Shown here: one piece after another, positions 37,412-46,506 of the stretch
Layout of the letters: every line of letters starts with the position of its first letter
Numbering within the stretch: the first letter of the stretch is position 1
DNA from: Micromonospora sp. NBC_01796
GTDB taxonomy: Bacteria; Actinomycetota; Actinomycetes; Mycobacteriales; Micromonosporaceae
NCBI RefSeq assembly: GCF_035917455.1
Contig: NZ_CP109078.1
Location: 4,154,001-4,218,000, forward strand
DNA length: 64,000 nucleotides
Direction of reading: 5' to 3'
Position numbers and translations under genes: made by a program
Notes under the pieces: generated by a model
Told to the model about the DNA's origin: nothing
Database searches by the model: none
What the model saw: only the letters and a program-made list of their open reading frames with translations

Positions 37412-37870
37412 CCCCGACTCCGATCCGCGCAGCTCGGACGACGTTTCCGATGGACGGTCGCGGCGTACGGACGCCGCGACCGGGTGGCCCCCGGGTACCG
37501 GGAGACTGTTCTACCGAAAGATTTCCCTACTGGCGCAGGATGGGCAAGCAGCGGCGATTCGCGAGTGATGTCGACTTAATTACAAGGCGGAGGCCGATCG
37601 GCCGATTGCTCTTTCATGCGTTCATCCGGACTTCATCAGTACGTACGGGTTACGTCGGCACTGGCAATCACCTGCCGTTTCCCGGCCGGCCTGCTGAAAC
37701 ATCCATCCGGTCGAAAGGGCCGCTCAGTCGGCTTGAGTCGGGAGTCGGAAGAGGGCATTTGTAAATGTTGATGTGATGGCTACCCTGTGCCTGCGGTCGT
37801 CCGGCTGGCACCGGCGGCCGTACGCGGTACGCGGCCCGCGTACTCCGGTGGGGGTGTGGGGAGGGGTGCG
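37412..37870. promoter_or_regulatory. Divergent intergenic region of the polysaccharide locus (459 bp)
   Basis: No gene is supported here. The centre (about 37500-37780) is clearly richer in A+T than the flanks. On the plus strand, TTGTAA (37759-37764) and TACCCT (37781-37786) with a 16-base spacer form a possible promoter, giving an 80-base leader before the ATG at 37871. On the minus strand the GT4 gene must start from the same interval, but I see no clear boxes. No riboswitch pattern is recognised. Confidence 0.4.
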
Positions 37871-40800
37871 ATGACGCGTCTGCGTCGAGTCATGCGACTG
37901 GCCCTGGTGGGGGCTCTGCTGGGCAGCGTGCTGGCACCGTTGCGGGCAACCGTGGCGGAGGCGGTCACGCTGCCCAGCGGATTCCAGGAACAGATCGTCT
38001 TCAGTGGGCTCAATCAGCCGACGAACATCGAGTTCGCCCCGGACGGGCGGATCTTCGTGGCGGAGAAGGGTGGGCGGATCAAGGTCTTCGACGACCTGGC
38101 CGACCCGACCGCGACCGTGTTCGCCGACCTCTCCACGAACGTGCACAACCAGTGGGACCGGGGCCTGCTCGGGCTGGCACTGCCGCCGGACTTCCCGACG
38201 ACCCCGTGGGTGTACGTGCTCTACACGTACGACGCGCCGCCCGGGCAGACCGCCCCGGTCTGGAACGACACCTGCGGTGACGCCAACAACGGCCGCTGCA
38301 TCGTCACCGGCCGGCTGTCCCGTCTCCAGGCCAGCGGCAACGTGATGACCGGCACCGAGCAGGTGCTGATCCACGACTGGTGCCAGCAGTACCCCAGCCA
38401 CTCGGTCGGCGACCTGCGCTTCGGTGCCGACGGCATGCTCTACGCCAGCGCGGGTGACGGCGCCAGCTTCAGCGCCACCGACTACGGGCAGCTCGGCAGC
38501 CCGGCCAACCCGTGCGGTGATCCGCCGGGTGGGGCGATGACCCCGCCGACCGCACAGGGCGGCGCGCTGCGCGCCCAGGACGTACGGACCACCGGCGACC
38601 CGACCGGCCTGGACGGCGCGGTGCTGCGGCTGAACCCGGCCACCGGCGCCGCCGCGGCAGGCAACCCGCTGATCGCCTCGCCCGACCTCAACGCCCGCCG
38701 GATCGTCGGGCAGGGGATGCGGAACCCGTTCCGGTTCACCATGCGTCCCGGCACCAACGAGGTGTGGCTCGGCGACGTCGGCTGGAACGTCTGGGAGGAG
38801 ATCGACCGGCTGGTCAGCCCGACCGGTGGGGTGACCAACTTCGGCTGGCCCTGTTACGAGGGCGCCGCGCGGATGTCGAGCTACGACAACGCCAACCTCA
38901 ACCTCTGCGAGACGCTCTACAGCGGCGCCGGCCAGACCGCGCCCTTCTACACGTACAACCACAGCGCGGCGGTGGTGCCGGGGGAGAACTGCGCCGCCGG
39001 TGGCGACGCGATCTCCGGCCTGGCGTTCTACCCGACCAGCGGCGGCAACTACCCGGCGTCGTACGCCGGTGCGCTGTTCTTCGCCGACTACTCGCGCAAC
39101 TGCATCTACGCGATGCGCCCGACCACCCCGGGTGGGCTGCCCAGCCCGACCAACATCGAGGCGTTCGGTCAGGCCGCGGCGAACCCGACCGACCTGGCCA
39201 TCGGTCCGGGCGACGAGCTCTACTACGTCGACCTGGGCGGCGGTACGGTCCGGCGGATCCGCTACTTCCCCGGCAACCAGCCCCCGACCGCCGTGATCTC
39301 CGCCCAGCCCACCTCGGGCACCGCCCCGCTGACGGTCACCTTCGACGGCACCGGCTCCGGCGACCCGGACCCGGCGGACGAGGGCCGGCTGACGTACAGG
39401 TGGGACTTCACCGACGACGGCACGGTCGACGCCACCACCCCGACCGCCAGCTTCACCTACACCGGCACCGGGACCCACACCGCGCGGCTGACCGTCACCG
39501 ACACGCTGGGCGTCTCGGCCAGCACGACCGTGACCATCCAGCCGGGCAACAGCGCACCGACCGCGGTGCTGGACTCCCCGACCGCGGGGACGACCTGGAA
39601 GGTTGGCGACACGCTCGGCTTCGCCGGCCACGCCACCGACCCGCAGCAGGGCTCGGTGCCGGCGGCGGGGCTGCGGTGGCGGCTGCAGATGGAGCACTGC
39701 GAGTCGGTGGGCAACTGCCACACCCACCAGCTCCAGGAGTGGACCGGGGTGACGTCCGGCTCGTTCGTGGCACCGGATCACGAGTACCCCTCGTACCTGG
39801 AGTTGGAACTCACCGCCACGGACGCCGACGGGCTGTCCAGCACGGTGGTCCGCCGGCTCGACCCGCAGACCGTGGACCTGACCTTCGCCAGCAACCCGGC
39901 CGGGCTCCAGCTCAGCGTCGGGCCGACGGCCGGGACCACCCCGTTCACCCGTACGGTGATCGTCGGCTCGACGAACACGGTCAGCGCGCCCAGCCCGCAG
40001 AGCGCCAACTCGCAGACGCACACGTTCGCGAGCTGGTCCGACGGCGGGGCGGCGACGCACGTGATCACCGCGCCGGCCGGTGCGGCCACCTACACGGCGG
40101 CGTACACCAGCATCGAGGGATGCGCCGACAGCTTCGGCTACACCTGCGCCACGACCACCACCCGACCGTTCGAGCCGGCCGACGACACGGTGCTCCCGCT
40201 CACCGGCGACGAGGGCGTCGCCCAGGTCAACCTGCCGTTCGGCTTCCCGCTCTACGGGGAGACGCACGGCACCGCCTGGGTGTCGATCAACGGTTTCCTC
40301 TCCTTCGCCGATCCGGCGTCGGGGGCCCCGGTGAACGGTCCGGTGCCGAGCGCCGATCCGCCGAACGCGGCGATCTACCCGTTCTGGGACGACCTCGTGC
40401 AACGGGCCGACTCCACCGTCCGTACCGCGGTCCTCGGTACGGCGCCGAACCGGCGGTTCGTGGTCGAGTGGCGCAACAGTGGCCTGTACGGCTCCTCCTC
40501 GGCCCGGATCACCTTCGAGGCGGTGCTCACCGAGCAGGGTGAGATCACCTTCAGCTACGCGGACCTGGCCGGGAACGGGCGGGAGCAGGGCGACTCGGCG
40601 ACCGTGGCGATCGAGGACGGCGCCGGTGCGGTGGCGCTGAGCCACTCCACCAACCAGCCGGTGCTGCGCAACGGCACCTCGGTGGTCTTCACCCCGCCGG
40701 GTGTCACCCCGCCACCGACCACCGGCACCCTGTCCGGGGTGGTGACGGCGCTCGGCACCGGTCTGCCGGTGGCCGGGGCGACGGTCACCCTCACGCCCGG

Positions 40801-41554
40801 CGGGCGGACGGCGACGACCGGGGTGAACGGCTCCTACAGCCTGGCCGGGCTGGCACCGGGTGCCTACACCGTCTCCGGTTCGGCTCTCGGCGGGCTGCTC
40901 TCCGGCTCGACCCAGGTCACCGTCACGGCCGGCGGTACGCACACCGCCAACCTCGCGCTGACCCTGCTGGTGGGGGAGGAGGGCGGCTACGCCAAATCGA
41001 CCGAGACCCGGGCGTTCGTCCCGGCGGAGGGTTCGCTGGTGCCGTTGACCGGTGACGACTCGGTGGCCCAGGTGGCGTTGCCGTTCCCGTTCACCTTCTA
41101 CGGTCAGCCGTACAGCTCGGCGTGGGTGTCCAGCAACGGGTTCCTCTCGTTCACCGACCCGAGCGGCCCCCAGCCGGTCAACACGGGGGTGCCGGCGGCG
41201 GCGGTGCCGAACGCGGCGCTGTACCCGTTCTGGGACGACCTGGTGATCCGCGCGGACACCACGGTCCGTACCGCGGACATCGGTACGGGTGCGGACCGGA
41301 AGTTCGTGCTGGAGTGGCGCAACGTCGGGATGTACGGGTCGGCGTCGGCCCGGATCACGGTGGAGGCGGTTCTCTCCGTCGATGGTGAGATCGCGTTCAA
41401 CTACGCGGACCTCGCCGGCACGAAACCGGCCGAGTTGGGTGGTGGCGCGACGGTGGGAATCGAGAACCCGGCCGGTACGGCAGCGGTCCAGCACTCGTTC
41501 GACCAGCCGGCGCTGGCCAACGGTACCGCCGTCGTGTTCCGTCCGGTCGACTGA
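37871..41554 (+). CDS. Secreted PQQ-type sugar dehydrogenase with PKD and nidogen-like domains, paralog 1
   Basis: A 1227-residue exported protein. A signal peptide (about 1-31) leads to a six-blade glucose/sorbosone dehydrogenase propeller (about 35-465). The propeller has GLNQPTNIEFAPDGRIFVAEK, a candidate catalytic/PQQ His in SHSVGDLRFGADGMLYAS, and MRNPFRFTMRPGTNEVWLGDVG. Then follow a PKD domain (about 468-560), an Ig-like segment (to about 745), a nidogen-like domain (750-943, WVSINGFLSF, YPFWDDL), a carboxypeptidase-regulatory-like domain (945-1035) and a second nidogen-like domain (1037-1227). It probably oxidises or binds glycans outside the cell. ATG after a GGGGAGGGG site. Confidence 0.85.
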   Translation: MTRLRRVMRLALVGALLGSVLAPLRATVAEAVTLPSGFQEQIVFSGLNQPTNIEFAPDGRIFVAEKGGRIKVFDDLADPTATVFADLSTNVHNQWDRGLLGLALPPDFPTTPWVYVLYTYDAPPGQTAPVWNDTCGDANNGRCIVTGRLSRLQASGNVMTGTEQVLIHDWCQQYPSHSVGDLRFGADGMLYASAGDGASFSATDYGQLGSPANPCGDPPGGAMTPPTAQGGALRAQDVRTTGDPTGLDGAVLRLNPATGAAAAGNPLIASPDLNARRIVGQGMRNPFRFTMRPGTNEVWLGDVGWNVWEEIDRLVSPTGGVTNFGWPCYEGAARMSSYDNANLNLCETLYSGAGQTAPFYTYNHSAAVVPGENCAAGGDAISGLAFYPTSGGNYPASYAGALFFADYSRNCIYAMRPTTPGGLPSPTNIEAFGQAAANPTDLAIGPGDELYYVDLGGGTVRRIRYFPGNQPPTAVISAQPTSGTAPLTVTFDGTGSGDPDPADEGRLTYRWDFTDDGTVDATTPTASFTYTGTGTHTARLTVTDTLGVSASTTVTIQPGNSAPTAVLDSPTAGTTWKVGDTLGFAGHATDPQQGSVPAAGLRWRLQMEHCESVGNCHTHQLQEWTGVTSGSFVAPDHEYPSYLELELTATDADGLSSTVVRRLDPQTVDLTFASNPAGLQLSVGPTAGTTPFTRTVIVGSTNTVSAPSPQSANSQTHTFASWSDGGAATHVITAPAGAATYTAAYTSIEGCADSFGYTCATTTTRPFEPADDTVLPLTGDEGVAQVNLPFGFPLYGETHGTAWVSINGFLSFADPASGAPVNGPVPSADPPNAAIYPFWDDLVQRADSTVRTAVLGTAPNRRFVVEWRNSGLYGSSSARITFEAVLTEQGEITFSYADLAGNGREQGDSATVAIEDGAGAVALSHSTNQPVLRNGTSVVFTPPGVTPPPTTGTLSGVVTALGTGLPVAGATVTLTPGGRTATTGVNGSYSLAGLAPGAYTVSGSALGGLLSGSTQVTVTAGGTHTANLALTLLVGEEGGYAKSTETRAFVPAEGSLVPLTGDDSVAQVALPFPFTFYGQPYSSAWVSSNGFLSFTDPSGPQPVNTGVPAAAVPNAALYPFWDDLVIRADTTVRTADIGTGADRKFVLEWRNVGMYGSASARITVEAVLSVDGEIAFNYADLAGTKPAELGGGATVGIENPAGTAAVQHSFDQPALANGTAVVFRPVD

Positions 41555-41563
41555 TTCGATACT

Positions 41564-41624
41564 CGGCCGACCAGGGCAGCTGACCGTTCGTTAAGTCGAT
41601 CCGGTTGGCTGCCCCGGTCGGTCG
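41564..41624 (+). terminator. Long hairpin after dehydrogenase paralog 1
   Basis: CCGACCAGGGCAGC (41567-41580) pairs with GCTGCCCCGGTCGG (41608-41621) with a single A-C mismatch; pairing extends 3 bp further at the base. The loop is 27 bases. It begins 9 bases after the stop codon and separates the two giant paralogs into different transcripts. Confidence 0.6.
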
Positions 41625-42082
41625 GCGAACCGACAGTCCGTCGTGATTGATTCCGGTACTTCTTAGGCGGCATCATTTCGGCGGTCACCAGGTGGGCAAG
41701 GGTGTACGCCGGGCCAGGTCGGAGAAGTTACGAAGTTTCGGAAACCTCCGGACTGGATAACCCGGAAGTCACGGAAATGTGCCAACGGCAACACGGTAAG
41801 TGACGCAGGTGGTGGGGGGTGGTCCCGCACCTACCGTCCTCATTGGACGATGCCGATCGCCGATGTCGATATAGTGACGCCGGTCCGAAGTGGAGCCGCG
41901 TTTTCAGCGGGTCGACCGGACAACGTGGTTCGACTGACCGGGCGCCAATTCAGGCCGCTAAGGGGGGCGAACAGTGGATCGCCGACTGACAGTCTGACGG
42001 CGGCCCCCCAAGCGGAGGTTCGGTATCCGCCGGATGTTTCCGCGGACATTGCCGTGCCGCGCCGTGAGATAGGAGAGCAGCG
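41625..42082 (+). promoter_or_regulatory. Leader/promoter region of dehydrogenase paralog 2 (about 460 bp)
   Basis: No coding sequence is supported. A TATAGT hexamer (41870-41875) is the best -10 candidate, with TTGGAC 21 bases before it, a spacer longer than normal. If real it leaves a roughly 200-base leader. GTCAC and GTGAC (about 41770 and 41800) flank a small stem region. I checked for c-di-GMP and c-di-AMP riboswitch consensus and did not find it. A GGAGAG ribosome site precedes the ATG at 42083. Confidence 0.35.
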
Positions 42083-45000
42083 ATGCCGAAGCTATTCCGG
42101 CGCGCACTGTCAATGGTGTTAGCGCTGGTCATGAGTTTACCTGTGGTGACCGGGTTACTACTCGACACCGAAAAGCCCGCAGCCGCCATCCCGCCCGGTT
42201 TCACCGAGCAGGTGGTCTTCACCGGGCTGACCCGACCGACCAAAGTGGTCTTCTCGCCGGACGGGCGGATTTTCATCGCCCAGAAGAACGGCCAGATCAA
42301 GGTCTACGACAGTACCTCCGACACCACCGCCACGATCTTCGCCGACCTCCGGACGAACGTGTACGACTACGAGGACTTCGGTCTGATCGGGCTGGCCCTG
42401 CCACCGAACTTCCCGGCGGACCCGTACGTCTACGTCAGCTACAGCTACGACGGCGTGATCGGGGGCACCGCACCGAGGTACAACGACACCTGTTCGGTCA
42501 CCGGCAACTGCATGTCCAGCGCCCGGGTCTCCCGGCTGCAGGCCAACGGCAACGTGATGACCGGCACCGAGCAGGTCCTCCTGCACGACTGGTGCCAGCA
42601 GATCGAGTCGCACTCGATCGGCGAGCTGAACTTCGGCCCGGACGGCGCGCTCTACGTCACCGGCGGCGAGGGCGCGTCGGCCACCTTCACCGACTACGGC
42701 CAGGCCGGCAACCCCACCAACCCGTGCGGCGACCCGCCCGCGCCGGCCGGTGGCCCGCAGACCCCGCCGACCAGCGAGGGCGGCGCCCTGCGTTCGCAGG
42801 ACATCCGCACCTCCGGTGACCCGACCGGGCTCTCCGGCACCCTGATCCGGATCAACCCGGCGACCGGCGCGGCGATGCCGGACAACCCGCTGGCCAACAG
42901 CACCGACCCGAACAACCGGCGGATCCTGGCGCACGGCCTGCGCAACCCCACCCGGTGGACCTTCCGGCCCGGCACCAGCGACGTCTGGATCGGCGACGTC
43001 GGCTGGCGTACCTGGGAGGAGATCAACAAGATCCCCAACCCGGCCGCCGGACCGCTGCGCAACTACGGGTGGCCCTGCTACGAGGGGAACGCGACGCAGG
43101 GCGGCTACAACTCGGCCAACCTCACCCTCTGCGAGAGCCTCTACAGCGCCCCCGCCGGCACCGTCACCCCGCCGTACTACACGTACGCGCACAGCCAGGT
43201 GGTGGCCGCCGGAGACGGGTGCCCGACCGGTGGCTCGGCACCGTCCGGCGTCGCCTTCTACCCGGCGACCGGCGGCAACTACCCGGCGTCGTACGCCGGG
43301 GCGCTGTTCTTCGCCGACTACTCCCGCGAGTGCATCTGGGCCATGCGCGCCGGCGCCAACGGCGAGCCCGACCCGGCCAGCATCATCCCGTTCTCCAGCA
43401 CCGTCTCCGGCCCCGTCGACCTGGAGGTCGGGCCGGACCAGGACCTCTACTACGTCGACCTGACCGGTGGCACGGTCCGCCGCTTCCACTACAGCTCGGG
43501 CAACCAACCCCCGGCCGCGGCGATCAACGCGACCCCGGTCTCCGGCAACGCGCCGCTGCGGGTGAACTTCGACGCGTCCGGCTCGACCGACTCCGACCCC
43601 GGTGACATCCTCAGCTACCAGTGGGACTTCACCAACGACGGGACCGTCGACTCGACCGCCACCAGGACCAGCTTCACGTACACCAGCACGGGTACGTACA
43701 CCGCGCGGTTGCGGGTGTCCGACATCGGTGGCGCAAGCGACACCAAGACGATCCAGATCAGGGTCGGTACCAACGCCCCCGAGCCGGTGATCGACACGCC
43801 TCTGTCCTCGTTCAACTGGCAGGTTGGGCAGACCGTCAACTTCTCCGGGCACGCCAGCGACCCGCAGGAGGGCAACCTCGGACCGGGCGCGCTGCACTGG
43901 GAACTGATCAACCGGCACTGCTACGCGGCCGACAACTGCCATACCCACCCGGTGCAGAACCTGACCGGGGTGGCGTCCGGCTCCTTCGTGGCGCCGGATC
44001 ACGAGTTCCCGTCGTACCTGGAACTGACCCTGACCGCGACCGACAGCGGCGGGCTGAGCGGAAGCACGACGGTCCGCCTCGACCCGCGTACGGTCAATCT
44101 CAACCTGGCCAGCAGCCCCAGCGGGCTGACCCTGAACGTCAACGGCGCGGACGTGACCACCCCGGCGACCCGGCAGGTCATCGTCGGCTCGACGAACACG
44201 GTGAGCGCACCGACGCCGCAGGCGGTCGGCGCCTCGACGTTCGACTTCGACCGCTGGTCGGACGGCGGGGCCCGGACGCACGTGGTGACCGCTCCGGCGA
44301 CCGATACCACCTACACCGCGACCTACACGGCCGACTACGGCGACGGGGACTGCGGTGACACCTTCGGTTACACCTGCACCACCGCCACCGGCCGGGCGTT
44401 CGTCCCGGTCGACGGCGCGGTGCTGCCACTGACCGGGGACGAGGCGGTCACCCAGGTCACGTTCCCGTTCCCGATCCCGTTCTACGGGCAGAGCTACACC
44501 AGTGCCTGGGTCGACGTGAACGGCAAGATCTCGTTCACCGACCCCGGACCGTCCCCTCGGGGCATCAACTCCCCGATCCCGGAACCGGGCGTACCCAACG
44601 CCGCGATCTACCCGTTCTGGGACGACCTGTTCGCACGGGCCGACTCCACGGTGCGGACCGGTGTGGTCGGCACGGCACCGAACCGCCAGTTCGTGGTGGA
44701 GTGGCGCAACAGCGGCATGTACGGCTCCTCGTCGGCCCGGGTGACCTTCGAGGCGCTCATCTCCGAGACCGGGCAGATCACCTTCAACTACGCCGACCTG
44801 GCCGCCAGCAAACCGGCGGAACTCGGCGGTGGCGCCACGGTCGGCATCGAGAACGCCGCCGGCACCGTCGCCGTCCAGTACGGCATCAACCAGCCGTTGC
44901 TGGCCAACGGCAAGGCCGTCATCTTCACCCCGCCGAACGGCGGCCCTCCGCCGGAGCCGGAACCGCCGACCACCGGCACCGTGACCGGCACCGTCACCAG

Positions 45001-45814
45001 GGCCGCCGGTGGTACGGCGGTGTCGGGTGCGACAGTGACCCTGTCGCCGGGCGGCCGGTCGACGACCACCGCGGCGAACGGGTCGTACACCCTGACCGGG
45101 GTGGCGCCGGGAACGTACTCGGTTGCCGGCACGGCCACCGGTGACCTGACCGGGTCGGGTTCGGTGACCGTGGTCGCCGGCAGCACCCACACGGTCAACC
45201 TGTCGCTGGCCGCCCCGCCGGAGGAGCCACCGCCGACCGGTGACGGCGACTACACCAAGTCGACCGAGACCCGGCCGTTCGTGCCGGCGGAGGGCGCCCT
45301 GCTGCCGTTGACCGGCGACGACGCCGTGGGCGAGGTGACGTTGCCGTTCGCCTTCCCGTTCTACGGGCAGACGTACAACTCGGCCTGGGTGTCCAGCAAC
45401 GGGTTCCTCTCGTTCGTCAACCCGAGCGGCGCCCAACCGGTCAACACGGCGGTACCCGACGCGGCGCCGCCGAACGGGGCGGTGTACCCGTTCTGGGACG
45501 ACCTGGTGATCCGCGCGGACAGCACGATCCGTACCGCCGCGATCGGTACGGGCGCGGACCGCAGGTTCGTGGTCGAGTGGCGCAACATCGGCATGTACGG
45601 GTCGTCGTCGGCCCGGATCACGGCCGAGGCGATCCTCTCGGTCAACGGCGAGATCGCGTTCCACTACGCCGACCTGGCCACCACCAAGCCGACCGAGTTG
45701 GGCGGCGGGGCGACGGTCGGGATCGAGAACCCGGCCGGTACGGCGGCCGTGCAGCACTCGTACAACCAGCCGATCCTGGTCAACGGCACAGCGATCGTCT
45801 TCCGCCCCGAGTAG
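42083..45814 (+). CDS. Secreted PQQ-type sugar dehydrogenase with PKD and nidogen-like domains, paralog 2
   Basis: A 1243-residue exported protein with the same domain order as paralog 1: signal peptide (about 1-36), sugar dehydrogenase propeller (38-470; SHSIGELNFGPDGALYVTGG, LRNPTRWTFRPGTSDVWIGDVG), PKD (473-565), Ig-like segment, nidogen-like (754-950), carboxypeptidase-regulatory-like (965-1050) and nidogen-like (1055-1243). Similarity is high along the whole length, highest in the propeller and last nidogen domain, so this is a tandem gene duplication. The propeller should use PQQ and calcium; no PQQ biosynthesis gene is in the window. The two stop-proximal codon blocks are duplicated. 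Confidence 0.85.
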   Translation: MPKLFRRALSMVLALVMSLPVVTGLLLDTEKPAAAIPPGFTEQVVFTGLTRPTKVVFSPDGRIFIAQKNGQIKVYDSTSDTTATIFADLRTNVYDYEDFGLIGLALPPNFPADPYVYVSYSYDGVIGGTAPRYNDTCSVTGNCMSSARVSRLQANGNVMTGTEQVLLHDWCQQIESHSIGELNFGPDGALYVTGGEGASATFTDYGQAGNPTNPCGDPPAPAGGPQTPPTSEGGALRSQDIRTSGDPTGLSGTLIRINPATGAAMPDNPLANSTDPNNRRILAHGLRNPTRWTFRPGTSDVWIGDVGWRTWEEINKIPNPAAGPLRNYGWPCYEGNATQGGYNSANLTLCESLYSAPAGTVTPPYYTYAHSQVVAAGDGCPTGGSAPSGVAFYPATGGNYPASYAGALFFADYSRECIWAMRAGANGEPDPASIIPFSSTVSGPVDLEVGPDQDLYYVDLTGGTVRRFHYSSGNQPPAAAINATPVSGNAPLRVNFDASGSTDSDPGDILSYQWDFTNDGTVDSTATRTSFTYTSTGTYTARLRVSDIGGASDTKTIQIRVGTNAPEPVIDTPLSSFNWQVGQTVNFSGHASDPQEGNLGPGALHWELINRHCYAADNCHTHPVQNLTGVASGSFVAPDHEFPSYLELTLTATDSGGLSGSTTVRLDPRTVNLNLASSPSGLTLNVNGADVTTPATRQVIVGSTNTVSAPTPQAVGASTFDFDRWSDGGARTHVVTAPATDTTYTATYTADYGDGDCGDTFGYTCTTATGRAFVPVDGAVLPLTGDEAVTQVTFPFPIPFYGQSYTSAWVDVNGKISFTDPGPSPRGINSPIPEPGVPNAAIYPFWDDLFARADSTVRTGVVGTAPNRQFVVEWRNSGMYGSSSARVTFEALISETGQITFNYADLAASKPAELGGGATVGIENAAGTVAVQYGINQPLLANGKAVIFTPPNGGPPPEPEPPTTGTVTGTVTRAAGGTAVSGATVTLSPGGRSTTTAANGSYTLTGVAPGTYSVAGTATGDLTGSGSVTVVAGSTHTVNLSLAAPPEEPPPTGDGDYTKSTETRPFVPAEGALLPLTGDDAVGEVTLPFAFPFYGQTYNSAWVSSNGFLSFVNPSGAQPVNTAVPDAAPPNGAVYPFWDDLVIRADSTIRTAAIGTGADRRFVVEWRNIGMYGSSSARITAEAILSVNGEIAFHYADLATTKPTELGGGATVGIENPAGTAAVQHSYNQPILVNGTAIVFRPE

Positions 45815-45834
45815 ATCGTCTTCCGCCCTGAGTA
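45793..45834 (+). repeat. 21-bp tandem duplication across the stop of dehydrogenase paralog 2
   Basis: Units 45793-45813 and 45814-45834 differ at one base. The duplicated unit keeps frame and carries the stop context, so a second in-frame TAG follows six sense codons (IVFRPE) after the first. Confidence 0.9.
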
Positions 45835-45836
45835 GC

Positions 45837-45881
45837 AGAGAGGGCCCTTCCCACCGTTTCCGGGCGGGGAGGGCCCTCTCT
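45837..45881. terminator. Strong bidirectional hairpin terminator
   Basis: Arms 45837-45852 and 45866-45881 pair over 16 bp with one G-T wobble (AGAGAGGGCCCTTCCC with GGGGAGGGCCCTCTCT). It lies between the convergent dehydrogenase paralog 2 and HIT genes, touching the HIT stop codon. Confidence 0.8.
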
Positions 45882-46357
45882 TAGCGGCCGGCCTGACCCG
45901 CCTGACCCGACAGGTGTCCGGCCAGCGCCTCGGCCAGTTCGTCCATCCGCTCGGCGCCTACCCGTGCACCCTCGTCGGCGCCCAGTAGCCGGAACACCCC
46001 TGGCCCACGCTGGTCCGCCGGCAGGTCGGCCATCCGGGGCACCACATGGAAGTGCACGTGGCCGAACCCCTCCGCCTCGGCGAACTGGACCACGTACGTC
46101 TTCCGGCAGCCGGTCACGGCGTGCAGGGCACGGGAGAGCCGTACCTGCCACGTACCGAGGCCGGCCGCCTCGGCGTCGGTGAGATCGGCGATCGTGGTCA
46201 CGTGCCGGCGGGGAAGCAGCACGAGCCAGCCCGGCAGCGCCGTGGCGAACGCGTGTGCCACCCGCCAGTGCTCGTCCGCACCGATCCGTTCCCGTACCGG
46301 CAGCGCATCGAGCCGCCGCTCGTTCCCACACGAATAGCACCCATCCCCGCCACCCAT
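45881..46357 (-). CDS. HIT family nucleotide hydrolase/transferase
   Basis: A 158-residue protein. The histidine triad is GHVHFHVVPR; upstream HAFATALPGWLVLLPRRHV matches the HIT strand-helix. The N-terminus CYSCGNERR replaces the usual zinc-bearing segment. HIT proteins hydrolyse or transfer nucleotide monophosphates (for example, AMP-lysine or Ap4A). ATG 46357 is chosen because it precedes the Cys pair. The gene stands alone between the giant dehydrogenase and the Wzx block, and its link to polysaccharide synthesis is unclear. Confidence 0.88.
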   Translation of the reverse strand: MGGGDGCYSCGNERRLDALPVRERIGADEHWRVAHAFATALPGWLVLLPRRHVTTIADLTDAEAAGLGTWQVRLSRALHAVTGCRKTYVVQFAEAEGFGHVHFHVVPRMADLPADQRGPGVFRLLGADEGARVGAERMDELAEALAGHLSGQAGQAGR

Positions 46358-46396
46358 TCCCCGCCGCCTCCCACCCGCACCGCCAGAGATTCCGGG

Positions 46397-46458
46397 ACCA
46401 CTCTTGTAGAGAATGAGTGGTTTCGCAGCCCCGGATTGCCCCTCTTTCTCTACAAGAG
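46397..46458 (-). repeat. Overlapping alternative hairpins upstream of the HIT gene
   Basis: CTCTTGTAGAGAA (46401-46413) pairs perfectly with 46446-46458 (13 bp, 32-base loop). ACCACTC (46397-46403) can instead pair with GAGTGGT (46415-46421), which excludes part of the long stem. The element lies between the wzx-like stop and the HIT start, both on the minus strand. It could be a terminator, an attenuator or a dispersed repeat. Confidence 0.55.
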
Positions 46459-46506
46459 GCGCCGCGGCGCGTGGCGCGTGGCGGCGGCGCGTGGCGCGGG
46501 TGGGGG

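Noticed and set aside
37724-41494. A 1256-codon open frame antisense to dehydrogenase paralog 1, and a similar 1199-codon frame at 42158-45757
   Set aside because: Composition (Arg, Gly, Val, His) and repeats simply mirror the sense genes. The plus-strand frames have signal peptides, domains and ribosome sites.
41625-42082. A riboswitch in the long leader of dehydrogenase paralog 2
   Set aside because: I compared the region by eye with c-di-GMP and c-di-AMP riboswitch patterns and did not find the conserved cores.
46461-46505. GGCGCGTGGC-rich stretch as a minisatellite
   Set aside because: The units are irregular and short; in a very GC-rich genome this is ordinary low complexity.
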